From positions 1-64,000 of the IMG/VR virus record IMGVR_UViG_3300043015_002491: a DNA stretch of 64,000 bases; one strand, written 5' to 3'. The notes under the pieces are model-generated. The model was not told where the DNA came from, did no database searches, and was given only the letters and a program-made list of their open reading frames with translations. The translations under genes were made by a program, and so were the position numbers. Each line of letters opens with the position of its first letter. Position 1 is the stretch's first letter. Of this stretch, positions 55,089 to 63,470 are shown piece after piece. This DNA comes from a virus.

Positions 55089-55298
55089 TTACTTCATTAA
55101 ATGTGCTATAAAACTTATAATAAGACCGATACCTATAATAACTAAACCTAACGCTAAAGGAATCCATAATGGAGATGTTACCCACCACCAAGACCAATTA
55201 GCTACTTGACCAATCTCGGCCAATTTCATGACTAGGAATACAATGAAAATAAATCCACCTAAACCTATACCATTACTTGTCACTTTTTCTTTACTCAT
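55089..55298 (-). CDS. Small two-span membrane protein
   Basis: 69 residues: GGFIFIVFLVMKLAEIGQVA, then NWSWWWVTSPLWIPL and a second span. This WxWWW..SPLWIP pattern is common in small phage membrane proteins of unknown function. TATATTTG lies about 14 nt upstream. Confidence 0.72.
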   Translation of the reverse strand: MSKEKVTSNGIGLGGFIFIVFLVMKLAEIGQVANWSWWWVTSPLWIPLALGLVIIGIGLIISFIAHLMK

Positions 55299-55346
55299 AT
55301 CATTTAATTTTTAACAAATATATAAACTTTATTATTTATATGCAAG

Positions 55347-56372
55347 TTATTTTTTAATATTTTTTAATTTTTCTATTACCTCTTTTTCTGAATCACTTAA
55401 CTCAGTTGGCATTTCGATATCTAAAATAATCATCATATCACCTCTAATATTTGTATTATATTTAAACAAACCTTTATTAACTACCCTTAAATTATCACCA
55501 ATTTTGCTATATTCTGGTACTGTAACCCTAATTTTACCACCGTCAATAGTTGGTACTTCCACTTTATCACCTAAGACTAACTGAGGATAACTTAATTTAA
55601 GGTTATACTTCAAGTTATCACCATTTCTAATAAAATTATCATTGTTATTGACAAATAATTTAATTAGAAGTCTACCAGGTGTGCCTTGTTTAACACCATG
55701 ACCCATACCAACATATTCCATTGTATCACCATCCTTAACACCCTTTGGGATTGTCACTTCAACCGTTTCTTCTTTATTAATTGTACCATTACCATGACAT
55801 GTACCACATATATTTTCAACAACTGAACCACTACCACCGCATTGGTCACAATCGATAACTTGTCTCATTTGACCTAGAGGTGTGTTAATAACATTCATTA
55901 TACTACCATTACCTTTACACTTAGGACAAGTTTTTTTACCCGTTCCACCATCAGAATTACAAGTCATACATGGCGCATTTCTCCTATATTTAAATTTCTT
56001 AGTGACACCGTTAAAAACTTCTTCTAATGAAATTCTTACATTTATAACTAAATCATGACCTCGACTTTGCTCTCGTTTAGTAAACGGATTCCTACCACCA
56101 CCAAAACCAAATTCACGCATTATATCTTCCATAGATTGACTACCAAATGGATTACCACCCCTAGGGTCAGCTGAACCAAACCTATCATAATTAGTTCTTT
56201 TGTTAGAATCACTTAATACATCATAAGCTTCAGCAATATCTTTAAATTTTTCTTCACCATCTGGGTTTACGTCTGGGTGATACTTTTTAGATAACTTTCT
56301 ATAAGCTTTTTTAATGTCCGATTCTGTGGCGTTTTTTTCAACACCCAATATTCCATAATAATCTTTACTCAT
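55347..56372 (-). CDS. dnaJ: DnaJ co-chaperone
   Basis: 341 residues. The N-terminal J domain has [10 protein letters not shown] with HPD near 32, then a Gly/Phe stretch, four CxxCxGxG-type zinc repeats near 130-200 (CMTC, CPKC, CDQC, CGTC) and the C-terminal substrate domain. It stimulates DnaK; no dnaK or grpE is in this window, so host DnaK is the probable partner. TATATTTG is just upstream of the ATG, shared region with the divergent gene. Confidence 0.95.
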   Translation of the reverse strand: MSKDYYGILGVEKNATESDIKKAYRKLSKKYHPDVNPDGEEKFKDIAEAYDVLSDSNKRTNYDRFGSADPRGGNPFGSQSMEDIMREFGFGGGRNPFTKREQSRGHDLVINVRISLEEVFNGVTKKFKYRRNAPCMTCNSDGGTGKKTCPKCKGNGSIMNVINTPLGQMRQVIDCDQCGGSGSVVENICGTCHGNGTINKEETVEVTIPKGVKDGDTMEYVGMGHGVKQGTPGRLLIKLFVNNNDNFIRNGDNLKYNLKLSYPQLVLGDKVEVPTIDGGKIRVTVPEYSKIGDNLRVVNKGLFKYNTNIRGDMMIILDIEMPTELSDSEKEVIEKLKNIKK

Positions 56373-56411
56373 CTATTTATTTTTTTACAAATATAGCTAT
56401 AATTATTGAAT

Positions 56412-57071
56412 ATGTACAGGGTAATACTCACTAAAAACGGAAAATATAAGCAAACACTTCATAGATGTAAAACTATGGAGACATCTTTTATTAACTATAA
56501 TAGATTTATTGAGGAAAATAAGACAGTATTATTCCCAAGGAAACATATAAATTATAACGGAATTAAATCGGTTGAATATCGCATTTATGTTGTTAAAGAC
56601 ACTGAAGAAGGTGATGAGTTTAGAATACTCAGAGATAAAATGGGTAGGACTTATGAAGAGCAGCCATTATTTGGAATTTGGACAGTTTTGGCTGACCATG
56701 AATATGAAATTGAGGAAACATTTTGGATGTTTGGTAAAGACCCTAAGTATGATAGGGTTACTATACATGATATCGCAAAACCAATGATGGAAGGTGCTTA
56801 TAAACAAAAAATGACAAAACAAATAATTATTGTACATAATAAATTAGTCTTACATAATGAAGAACAATTCGAAATGATTATTTGTAAGAATAAACTTGAT
56901 GCTCAAAGACTCCATCATACCCTACATAAGGCTTGTAAAAAGAATAAAATAAAGAGTGTTATATTCATGGGTACAGCTAGTCCAGCTACCGTATCAAGAA
57001 TGTATGAATTAATTCAAGAAAAGACTGGGTGGCCAATTGAAAAAGTGCGTAGGACTTCTACTCGCCCTTAA
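56412..57071 (+). CDS. Unknown protein
   Basis: 219 residues on the plus strand from the ATG at 56412 (MYRVILTKNGKYKQTLHR). Alpha/beta, basic C-terminus with ASPATVSRMYELIQEKTGWP. No family recognised. Divergent from DnaJ with 39 nt between starts. Confidence 0.65.
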   Translation: MYRVILTKNGKYKQTLHRCKTMETSFINYNRFIEENKTVLFPRKHINYNGIKSVEYRIYVVKDTEEGDEFRILRDKMGRTYEEQPLFGIWTVLADHEYEIEETFWMFGKDPKYDRVTIHDIAKPMMEGAYKQKMTKQIIIVHNKLVLHNEEQFEMIICKNKLDAQRLHHTLHKACKKNKIKSVIFMGTASPATVSRMYELIQEKTGWPIEKVRRTSTRP

Positions 57072-57492
57072 AAGACTTCAAAAATTCAATCTTTTTATGT
57101 TTAGGTTGCTTTTTAACCTTATTTTCTAATTTAAGAGCTTCAGATTTGCTTTCTACTGCACGATAAGCTTCTAATATTACAGGTAACCTACCTCTGGTAT
57201 ATTTCGCTCCATTGCCGCTTCTATGGGCTTCTAAACGTTTAATTATGTTATTAGTCATGCCACAATATAGTGTTCCATCAGCACATCTAAGTATGTAAAC
57301 ACACCAGGTTGGTTCGTAGCCATCTAAAAACTGAACAGCATCAGATTCAAGTAGCATAGCCATATTCATCTTAGGGTTACCCTTACCAATACCTTCTAAC
57401 AAACCAAGTTCGTTCCATTTATTGATAATTTCTTCACGCATTTTTTTTAAGCGTTTTATCCCGTCACTATTAGTATTTAATAATCTACTCAT
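57058..57492 (-). CDS. GIY-YIG nuclease-domain protein
   Basis: 144 residues. WCVYILRCADGTLYCGMTNN near 63-82, IIKRLEAHRSGNGAKYTRGR near 83-102 and the later Glu in ENKVK are the UvrC/YhbQ type GIY-YIG core. The N-terminal 60 residues are an added helical part (MREEIINKWNELGLL). Such proteins cut DNA in repair or homing. Confidence 0.85.
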   Translation of the reverse strand: MSRLLNTNSDGIKRLKKMREEIINKWNELGLLEGIGKGNPKMNMAMLLESDAVQFLDGYEPTWCVYILRCADGTLYCGMTNNIIKRLEAHRSGNGAKYTRGRLPVILEAYRAVESKSEALKLENKVKKQPKHKKIEFLKSFKGE

Positions 57493-57665
57493 ATTAAACC
57501 TTGCTCATCTTGAAGGTAATCTTCAAGGTTCTTTATTATTCTTGTTAAATCCTTATAATCTTGACTTTCTTTACCACCGTCTTTTAGTTCAACTAAAAGC
57601 TCTTCTACACGATATAAAAGAGCTAGTAATTGGTGTTCTCTATGATTAGTCCTCTCTCCCCCCAT
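57489..57665 (-). CDS. Small coiled-coil protein
   Basis: 58 residues from the ATG at 57665 (MGGERTNHREHQLLALLYRV), charged helix (VEELLVELKDGGKESQ). Overlaps both neighbours; the ATGA joint with the GIY-YIG gene supports it. Confidence 0.55.
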   Translation of the reverse strand: MGGERTNHREHQLLALLYRVEELLVELKDGGKESQDYKDLTRIIKNLEDYLQDEQGLI

Positions 57666-57972
57666 CAGTTTCGATTTCAGATTCTGGTGAATCCTTACCT
57701 TCATCAGCACCTTGACCTATATCAAAGTTCTTAGTAAGGTCTTCAACAATTTTATTTATTCTTTCCATATCAGCTTCAGCAACTTGTACTGGGTTGATAC
57801 ATTCAATTCTTTCTTCACCATCCGTTGGTATAAAGAAAGCCATTGCGTTTGCTTTTTTTTGAACTAAAGCATCATTCACTGAGTTAGCGAATGGTTGTAT
57901 AATATCTGGATTCATCATCATTTCTCTATCCAAATAAAATACTAAATAAGTTGTTTGTTCGTTTTTACTCAT
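57646..57972 (-). CDS. Unknown protein
   Basis: 108 residues (MSKNEQTTYLVFYLDREMM...), a small alpha/beta fold with an acidic tail (DSPESEIETDGG). Overlaps the thioesterase gene by 8 nt. No family recognised. Confidence 0.6.
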   Translation of the reverse strand: MSKNEQTTYLVFYLDREMMMNPDIIQPFANSVNDALVQKKANAMAFFIPTDGEERIECINPVQVAEADMERINKIVEDLTKNFDIGQGADEGKDSPESEIETDGGRED

Positions 57973-58387
57973 TATTACTATTATTATTACTATTATTATT
58001 ACTATTATTATATTTTTCCCTAGCCCTAGAACTAATCATTTCTGGGTCACCATCTTCATCGAGTCTAACAAATACAAGTGTATTATTAGCTATTAATTTT
58101 TGTTCCCCAGAATAAGGGTTGTGTCTCCTAACTTCTATTTCGATAGTCACTGAAGTTCTACCTAATTTAACCACTTCACCGTAAATTTTTACGATTCGGT
58201 TAACCTTAACCTTTTTATTAAATGAGACCTCACCAAATTTAGCTGTAACCACTCTTGGTGTGTCAGCAGCTTCAGCTGCCAAGATTCCCCCAGCTTCATC
58301 CATCCAACCTAGTAACTTACCACCGAAAAGATTTCCATGTGTTCCTAAGTCAGATTCCTTAACAATTCTTGATGTTATTAGTTCCAT
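57965..58387 (-). CDS. Hotdog-fold acyl-CoA thioesterase, second copy
   Basis: 140 residues. ESDLGTHGNLFGGKLLGWMD at 11-30, RVVTAKFGEVSF and EVRRHNPYSGE match the thioesterase at 10550-10951 and the YciA family. The C-terminus has a tail of Asn/Ser repeats (NNSNNNSNNNSNNE) coded by a TTA/TTG-type microsatellite (57972-58012) prone to length change. Having two paralogs suggests different acyl substrates. Confidence 0.8.
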   Translation of the reverse strand: MELITSRIVKESDLGTHGNLFGGKLLGWMDEAGGILAAEAADTPRVVTAKFGEVSFNKKVKVNRIVKIYGEVVKLGRTSVTIEIEVRRHNPYSGEQKLIANNTLVFVRLDEDGDPEMISSRAREKYNNSNNNSNNNSNNE

Positions 58388-58620
58388 TATTGTTTTATAT
58401 ATTCTTCGTAACTAACTTCTTCTACATGTTCAAGTAAATTAGTTTTATTATTCACCCAGTCACTTGGAGTGAAGTATTCGGCTAATAAATTGTTAATAGT
58501 TTCTTCTTTTTCATTTTTAGAAACTATACTCGCTTTCAATGGATTTCCATTGTCATCAACCAAATACACTATTGATTCAGACTCATCTTTTTTAATTACT
58601 TTTGTAATAATTTTCATCAT
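58387..58620 (-). CDS. Small protein, unknown
   Basis: 77 residues (MMKIITKVIKKDESESIVY...), one beta-rich half and one helical half. Shares one base with the thioesterase gene. Confidence 0.58.
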   Translation of the reverse strand: MMKIITKVIKKDESESIVYLVDDNGNPLKASIVSKNEKEETINNLLAEYFTPSDWVNNKTNLLEHVEEVSYEEYIKQ

Positions 58621-58689
58621 TTATCTTTTAAACCTTATTATTTAATTATAACTTAAATCTAACTAAAAAAAATGAAAGTGTAAAGCATA

Positions 58690-58728
58690 AAAAAGGTTTA
58701 TATGAAAAAATCACATAAACCTTTTAAT
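58690..58728 (-). terminator. Terminator after element G
   Basis: AAAAGGTTTATGTGA...TATAAACCTTTT then T run and ATGC, like the tRNA-leader terminators. Confidence 0.7.
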
Positions 58729-58733
58729 TTTAT

Positions 58734-58902
58734 CGGAATGCGGGAGCGTTTACTTCAGAGCTCTGTAATGAAGGTTGTTTTTTATAGTACACATCCTAAG
58801 TTTTTTAGTGTACCAAATAGGTGCTAACAACTTTAAAAACACCACCTTTCAACTGTACTTAATATAAATCTAATTTGTTAAAAAGTTTGCAGTATGCATT
58901 CC
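58734..58902 (-). ncRNA. Structured noncoding RNA next to the Ro60-like gene (element G)
   Basis: 169 nt closed by GGAATGC/GCATTCC with ATACTGCAA inside and G after the stem, like the CAGCAA elements. Inner helices: GTACAC/GTGTAC, AGGTG/CACCT and the palindrome CAGAGCTCTG. It directly follows a gene for a Ro60/DUF2828-like protein, the position where bacteria keep Y RNA genes. No standard YrlA tRNA-like T arm is present. Confidence 0.5.
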
Positions 58903-58909
58903 TTATATT

Positions 58910-60361
58910 TTAAACACGAATTGCTTCGTATCTTTCTGAACTAATAATATTCATCATCATTCCGTAAGGAGTGATATCATTACCAGCTAATAAGCTTGTT
59001 AATAACGCTGGGCTGAAACCAGACACCAACGCAGTACCTTGCTTATCGAATTGTACTGGGTTATTGTCATTTCTTGATTGAATGTTCCAGTATACAACCT
59101 TTGGCATTGTGTACCCAGCATCTGCATACATGTTTTCAATCATTCTTTGAGCAGTTGGATTCCAATCAGAATCACCTCTCCAACCATCGCCAGTAGCTTG
59201 GTTGAATTCCATATCCGAAAGGATAAGAATCATAGTTGGCATTTCTGACTCAGCAACATTACTAGCTTTTGCTTTTTGAAGCAATACCTTGAATGTCTTT
59301 TCTAAGTCTGTACTACCACCCCATTCTGCTCTAGATAGTTGGTTGAATCTGTCTCTTAAATCACCCTTTAAGTATTGTAACTTTGGGTTAGAGTGGAAAG
59401 TGAAGAATGCATCCTTGAATGGTCCTTCATTTCTCTCAGAGATATATAAACCTAATGAGATAGCTACATCCATACAGCTGATATTTGCGTTACCGCCAGC
59501 TGACACACCCATTGAGCCAGAAACGTCTACCACTGGTAAAACTCTTTCTTTATTACCTTCCATGTAGTTAGGTAAAGCTTTCCATTGTTCAACAGCACCA
59601 TCAGCTGAACCATATTTCAAGTTCTTAGTAATGTCGTATGGATATACAGCACCAGCATTAATCTTAGTTTCACCCTTTGAAAGTGAATCCAAATATGCTT
59701 GGAATCTGCTACCATCATTCTTAGAGAATGCCTTCATGTAATCAGACATTGCCTTAGATGGTACGTGTTCGTATGTAATCGCACCGAATTCTCTAGCACA
59801 CATTAATTGCTCAACAGTGTTAGATAACTCAGAAAGCATCTTTCTATACGCCTTTGGTGTTAACCCTAAGTGTTTTCTTAAGGTACTAGCCCATCTCTTC
59901 TTTTCCCTATTCTTAGTGTTACCTCTTGGCATCCACTTAGCCGCAAGTCCATTACCATCTTTTAACGCTTTTTCAATTTCGTTAAGAGCTTCTTTCTCTA
60001 ATTTAGTACCAACTAATATTAAATAGTCATCATACCTACCGTACTCAGCAATAAGTCCTATGTTCTTCTTAAGTGCTGAAGTTTTAGTATTAGCAAGATA
60101 AGTTAAAATATCTCTGAAAGTACCTCTTTCACCAGCTCCACCTCTAACGTCTCTAGCCCAGAATAAAATCTTCATAGCTGTTAACGAATCTTCAGCGAAA
60201 GCTTTAGAAAATGCATTAATCTTTCTTTGTTTATCTTGCCCTCTTAAAGCACCAATTTGGAAAAATAGGTCTACACAAGAATTAAGTGTAGTTGAATTTG
60301 TTGTCATACCATTTTCAGTAACAGTATCTTCAGTTCTTAAAGCGTCAATTAAATTTGCCAT
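58910..60361 (-). CDS. Ro60/DUF2828-like vWA protein
   Basis: 483 residues. The N-terminal half is helical HEAT-like with FWARDVRGGAGERGTFRDIL near 67-86 and IAEYGRYDDYLIL; the C-terminal half is a vWA domain with a complete MIDAS: PVVDVSGSMG near 278, GGSTDLEKTF near 350 and LILSDMEF near 385. This is the plan of TROVE (Ro60) and DUF2828 proteins. Ro60 holds misfolded RNAs and Y RNA and can gate PNPase. Promoter TTGACA-N17-TATATTTG at 60402-60432. Structured RNA G follows. Confidence 0.8.
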   Translation of the reverse strand: MANLIDALRTEDTVTENGMTTNSTTLNSCVDLFFQIGALRGQDKQRKINAFSKAFAEDSLTAMKILFWARDVRGGAGERGTFRDILTYLANTKTSALKKNIGLIAEYGRYDDYLILVGTKLEKEALNEIEKALKDGNGLAAKWMPRGNTKNREKKRWASTLRKHLGLTPKAYRKMLSELSNTVEQLMCAREFGAITYEHVPSKAMSDYMKAFSKNDGSRFQAYLDSLSKGETKINAGAVYPYDITKNLKYGSADGAVEQWKALPNYMEGNKERVLPVVDVSGSMGVSAGGNANISCMDVAISLGLYISERNEGPFKDAFFTFHSNPKLQYLKGDLRDRFNQLSRAEWGGSTDLEKTFKVLLQKAKASNVAESEMPTMILILSDMEFNQATGDGWRGDSDWNPTAQRMIENMYADAGYTMPKVVYWNIQSRNDNNPVQFDKQGTALVSGFSPALLTSLLAGNDITPYGMMMNIISSERYEAIRV

Positions 60362-60401
60362 AGTGTTAAAAATTTGAATTGTTAATTAATTTTAGTGTTC
60401 A

Positions 60402-60432
60402 CAAATATATAACCTTTTTTTCCTTTTGTCAA
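60402..60432 (-). promoter_or_regulatory. Promoter of the Ro60-like gene
   Basis: TTGACA (60427-60432), 17-nt spacer, TATATTTG (60402-60409). Confidence 0.78.
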
Positions 60433-60446
60433 CTTTTTTTTTAAAA

Positions 60447-60635
60447 TTATTTTAATAAATTTTGTAATTTTACCTGTAACTCATTGAGTTTCTTTTGGTT
60501 ATTCTCAATAATTTTTTGTTCATTATCTGGCATAGTTATGGGGTATTGTGATTTAAGTCTAGAAATCTCCCTTTGAAGTCTATCACCTTCTCTAATGTAA
60601 TTGTCGTAAGCTTGCGCTTTTTCTTCTTGTGTCAT
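60447..60635 (-). CDS. Small coiled-coil protein
   Basis: 62 residues (MTQEEKAQAYDNYIREGD...), charged helices. One base from the lipoprotein gene. Function unknown. Confidence 0.58.
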   Translation of the reverse strand: MTQEEKAQAYDNYIREGDRLQREISRLKSQYPITMPDNEQKIIENNQKKLNELQVKLQNLLK

Positions 60636-60636
60636 A

Positions 60637-61149
60637 TTAATTTATTTTAGTGAACCAAGCCCTAATAGTTGACGTTGTGTTTTGTATATTAGTGAACTCA
60701 GCGTTATTTATTTGTCCGTCATCAACGAAGTAGTATCCGACATTGGCACTGTAGTGACTTCCACCAAATGGCATGAAGTATTTAAGCGTTAATTCATAAT
60801 TTGTTGATGATGGTAGTAATGATAGCGTGTATGGTCTTTGTGCGTTTTGATTTAATACATAATCATCACCAGTTGTAAATTCTATAGTATCGTTTGGATA
60901 TTCTGTAGCAAATGCTGATACCACTTTTGTTAATACCCATCTTGTACCAACTAGTGGGTTTGTTTGGTTACCAGTACCTGGAAGTGTACCACCATGAGTG
61001 TATGTATTTTGCCAATTAGTTGTGTCAACTTCTTCTGGCACTTCTTCTAACGCAATAAATTCTTCTTTTTTACAAGAAGAAAATAAAAGTGCTATTATAA
61101 CTAATATAAATGTAAATATTAAAATTGTCTTTTTTGTTTCTAATTTCAT
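60637..61149 (-). CDS. Lipoprotein
   Basis: 170 residues. Signal TILIFTFILVIIALLFSSC with lipobox LFSSCKK, then an acidic linker and a beta-rich domain (NPLVGTRWVLTKVV near 64), similar in type to host lipocalin-like lipoproteins. Exported to the outer membrane it could block superinfection or come from the host. A TACATTTG box is about 25 nt upstream. Confidence 0.75.
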   Translation of the reverse strand: MKLETKKTILIFTFILVIIALLFSSCKKEEFIALEEVPEEVDTTNWQNTYTHGGTLPGTGNQTNPLVGTRWVLTKVVSAFATEYPNDTIEFTTGDDYVLNQNAQRPYTLSLLPSSTNYELTLKYFMPFGGSHYSANVGYYFVDDGQINNAEFTNIQNTTSTIRAWFTKIN

Positions 61150-61191
61150 GTCCTTTAATTAATGGTTCTCTACAAATGTAAGAAAGATATT

Positions 61192-61425
61192 TTAATTATC
61201 CAAATCTTTTTTAACAAATCTTACAATAATACCACCAATTTCTAATTCAATGACATCCTTATGTTGAAACTCTGTACTTTCTGGATTAGCTTTATAGAAT
61301 AAATGTTCATCCATCTTCTTATGGTCTGTTTCACTCATTTCATATAATAAAACTAACCCTTCTTTATTAATCTCATCGTTATTAATTACTTCTGAAACCG
61401 TTTTTATAATATCATCATATTTCAT
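61192..61425 (-). CDS. Small acidic protein, unknown
   Basis: 77 residues (MKYDDIIKTVSEVINND...). No family recognised. One base from the gene before it. Confidence 0.58.
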   Translation of the reverse strand: MKYDDIIKTVSEVINNDEINKEGLVLLYEMSETDHKKMDEHLFYKANPESTEFQHKDVIELEIGGIIVRFVKKDLDN

Positions 61426-61426
61426 A

Positions 61427-61741
61427 TTAAAACCTTGTAAAAATATTCTTTAAAAATGTACCTAATTTTTGATACCACTTTTTCTTTATTATAATTATAC
61501 CGTTTGGGTTTGATTTAACTTTTTCACCTAAACCACTTTTAATTTCATTAATAAACCTGTTTTTCTTCCTTTCAACATCTTCTTTAATAGCTTTAATATC
61601 ATTATTAATGGAATCAATCGTTTCTACTTTTTCTAAACTTTCTTCCTTTTCTAGACCACTAATAAAAGTTTTATTATGTTCTTTAAATTTTGAAAGGACT
61701 GCTTCTAACGGTATCTTACCCTCTAATTTTGGTTTACTCAT
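61427..61741 (-). CDS. Charged helical protein, unknown
   Basis: 104 residues, coiled-coil middle (INNDIKAIKEDVERKKNRF) and a basic, hydrophobic end (KLGTFLKNIFTRF) that may bind membrane. Overlaps the Nudix gene by ATGA. Confidence 0.58.
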   Translation of the reverse strand: MSKPKLEGKIPLEAVLSKFKEHNKTFISGLEKEESLEKVETIDSINNDIKAIKEDVERKKNRFINEIKSGLGEKVKSNPNGIIIIKKKWYQKLGTFLKNIFTRF

Positions 61742-62172
61742 ATTCTATTTATTTTACCCTTTAACCCTGGAAACAGTGGTTCTGGTAATTCATTTTTATC
61801 AAACCAACCCCAATCCAGATTCTCATGGTCTAATGTAGGTATAAATTCGCTATTTGTCAAGCCTTCGTAATAATGAAACTCTAAATTTTTACTCTTATGG
61901 TAGATTTTATCTATAAATTTATAAGAAATAATATTTGGGTTTATCTGCATTTCTTCATTAACTTCTCTTTTAAGCCCTTCTAATACATCTTCACCGTCTT
62001 CAATACCACCACTAACTAATGACCATGTATTAGGTTCATCACCAAAGTCATTTCTAAGTAATAATAGGATTCTACCAGTCGAGTTACACTTAACCAATAC
62101 TCCAGCCGCAGTTCTTTTGTTTTCGTTTTCCATTAACATATATCTAACTTTATTTTTAATTAAATCTTTCAT
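61738..62172 (-). CDS. Nudix hydrolase with N-terminal tag
   Basis: 144 residues. The tag MKDLIKNKVRYMLMENE has LME. The Nudix box reads GGIEDGEDVLEGLKREVNEEM near 57-77 (shown in parts: GGIEDGEDV and KREVNEEM). Nudix enzymes hydrolyse nucleoside diphosphate compounds, such as capped RNA, NAD or ADP-ribose; phage T4 uses one to decap host RNA. The start follows ATATTTATA-TAAT exactly. Confidence 0.85.
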   Translation of the reverse strand: MKDLIKNKVRYMLMENENKRTAAGVLVKCNSTGRILLLLRNDFGDEPNTWSLVSGGIEDGEDVLEGLKREVNEEMQINPNIISYKFIDKIYHKSKNLEFHYYEGLTNSEFIPTLDHENLDWGWFDKNELPEPLFPGLKGKINRI

Positions 62173-62176
62173 ATTA

Positions 62177-62185
62177 TATAAATAT
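62177..62185 (-). promoter_or_regulatory. Late-type motif ATATTTATA
   Basis: 4 nt before the Nudix ATG, same 16-base block as at three other genes. Confidence 0.6.
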
Positions 62186-62231
62186 TGACTTATTGGATGA
62201 TAAACGTTATCTTTAAAGAAAAATTAAAGTT

Positions 62232-62558
62232 ATGGTAAATTTATTTATTTTCGTATTAGTTGCTTATGGGATTAGTAACATTTTAATCTATGGTTCAATC
62301 TTTGAAGGTTGGAGAACCTTACTATCTAAATTAGGGACTGGCGATAAGAGTCTTTATAAACTATTCACTTGCATGATGTGTTTACCTACTTGGGTAGGGT
62401 TTGGTTTATCTTATTTGTTACAATCACAAGGGATTGATACACCTATGACCACTTATGGTATTGAGAATTTATACTTATCTATATTTTTAGATGGTGTATT
62501 AAGTAGTGGAGCTGTTTATGCGTTTAACGTATTAGTTGAATACTTTGAGGGTGAATAA
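62232..62558 (+). CDS. DUF1360-like membrane protein
   Basis: 108 residues on the plus strand. Hydrophobic segments near 3-20, 50-70 and 82-100; KLFTCMMCLPTWVGFGLSYL (CxxCxxxW) near 43-62 is typical of DUF1360-type phage and Bacillus membrane proteins, of unknown role. Ends at a terminator shared with the convergent gene. Confidence 0.72.
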   Translation: MVNLFIFVLVAYGISNILIYGSIFEGWRTLLSKLGTGDKSLYKLFTCMMCLPTWVGFGLSYLLQSQGIDTPMTTYGIENLYLSIFLDGVLSSGAVYAFNVLVEYFEGE

Positions 62559-62561
62559 TAA

Positions 62562-62586
62562 AAAAGCCCCAATTAAGGGGCTCTTT
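62562..62586. terminator. Bidirectional terminator
   Basis: AAGCCCC-AATTAA-GGGGCTC between convergent genes. Confidence 0.82.
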
Positions 62587-62587
62587 A

Positions 62588-63232
62588 TTAATAACTTCCA
62601 ATTTTTTCTTCTTCACATACTGGACAAACTTCATCTGGTCCAGAACAATTACATGTTATATTTGGTACATCGAATTCTTCTAATTCAACCTTACCATTCT
62701 TAGGTGGTAATTCAATATCTTGACCTTTAACATTAGTGATTTTAATTTCACCATTTACCTTTTCAGTTGTTTTTTTAACTTCTTCTGGGTTAGCTGGTGG
62801 TGGTGGTAGTGTTTCTTCCACATTAACATCATCTTCTAACTCAAAGTTATCCATATCACCTAACGATGGCATAACACCTGGTTTATTAAAAGTAAATTTA
62901 AGTTCTTGTAATTCGTGTAAAGTTTTTTCTTTAAATAATTTTTTAAGTTCTTCTACCTTTTGTTTAAGTAATTCATATTTCTTTTCTCTTTCAATATTAA
63001 CGCTAATAACACCTTCAACATAATCTAATAAGTCGTCAATTGTTACACCTTCCTTTTCAGTGAAGAACATATAGTAATTTTGAGATTCATCAACTAACTC
63101 TTTTTTAATCACATCACTATTTGGTACCGTCCACCCTTCTTTAAAGACAGCATCAACAATTTGCATACCTTGGATGTATCTAATACCAACAATGTGGGGT
63201 TGTAATGAATCTAATCTTTCTTGTATTGACAT
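62588..63232 (-). CDS. Unknown protein with Cys-rich end
   Basis: 214 residues. N-terminal alpha/beta part, a coiled coil (KYELLKQKVEELKKLFKEK), a Pro-rich linker (ETLPPPPANPE) and a C-terminal CNCSGPDEVCPVCEEE that may bind zinc. No family recognised; modular build suggests an assembly or adaptor protein. Confidence 0.62.
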   Translation of the reverse strand: MSIQERLDSLQPHIVGIRYIQGMQIVDAVFKEGWTVPNSDVIKKELVDESQNYYMFFTEKEGVTIDDLLDYVEGVISVNIEREKKYELLKQKVEELKKLFKEKTLHELQELKFTFNKPGVMPSLGDMDNFELEDDVNVEETLPPPPANPEEVKKTTEKVNGEIKITNVKGQDIELPPKNGKVELEEFDVPNITCNCSGPDEVCPVCEEEKIGSY

Positions 63233-63247
63233 AAAACAATTTTATTT

Positions 63248-63460
63248 TTAAATATAAATACCAGTTACGATACTCATTAAGATATATGCTATAGACATGC
63301 TCAATACCCATAACGAAGTATTTTTAACTAAATACTTCTTAGGATTTTCAGTACTTGATTTCACCCAAGCTTGAGTAAAGTAGTACCCATGTCTAATAAC
63401 GTTTAAACATGACATAAATAACAAAATAAGTAAAATTTTATTGAGCATATCTATTAACAT
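63248..63460 (-). CDS. Small two-span membrane protein
   Basis: 70 residues, hydrophobic at 5-25 and 47-68 with a polar middle (FTQAWVKSSTENPKKYL). Function unknown. Confidence 0.62.
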   Translation of the reverse strand: MLIDMLNKILLILLFMSCLNVIRHGYYFTQAWVKSSTENPKKYLVKNTSLWVLSMSIAYILMSIVTGIYI

Positions 63461-63470
63461 AATTTTTTAT

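Noticed and set aside
14456-62185. T4 late promoter TATAAATA for the minus-strand genes
   Set aside because: TATAAATA mostly lies on the plus strand at these sites; the gene strand reads TATTTATA, so T4-type late promoters are not claimed.
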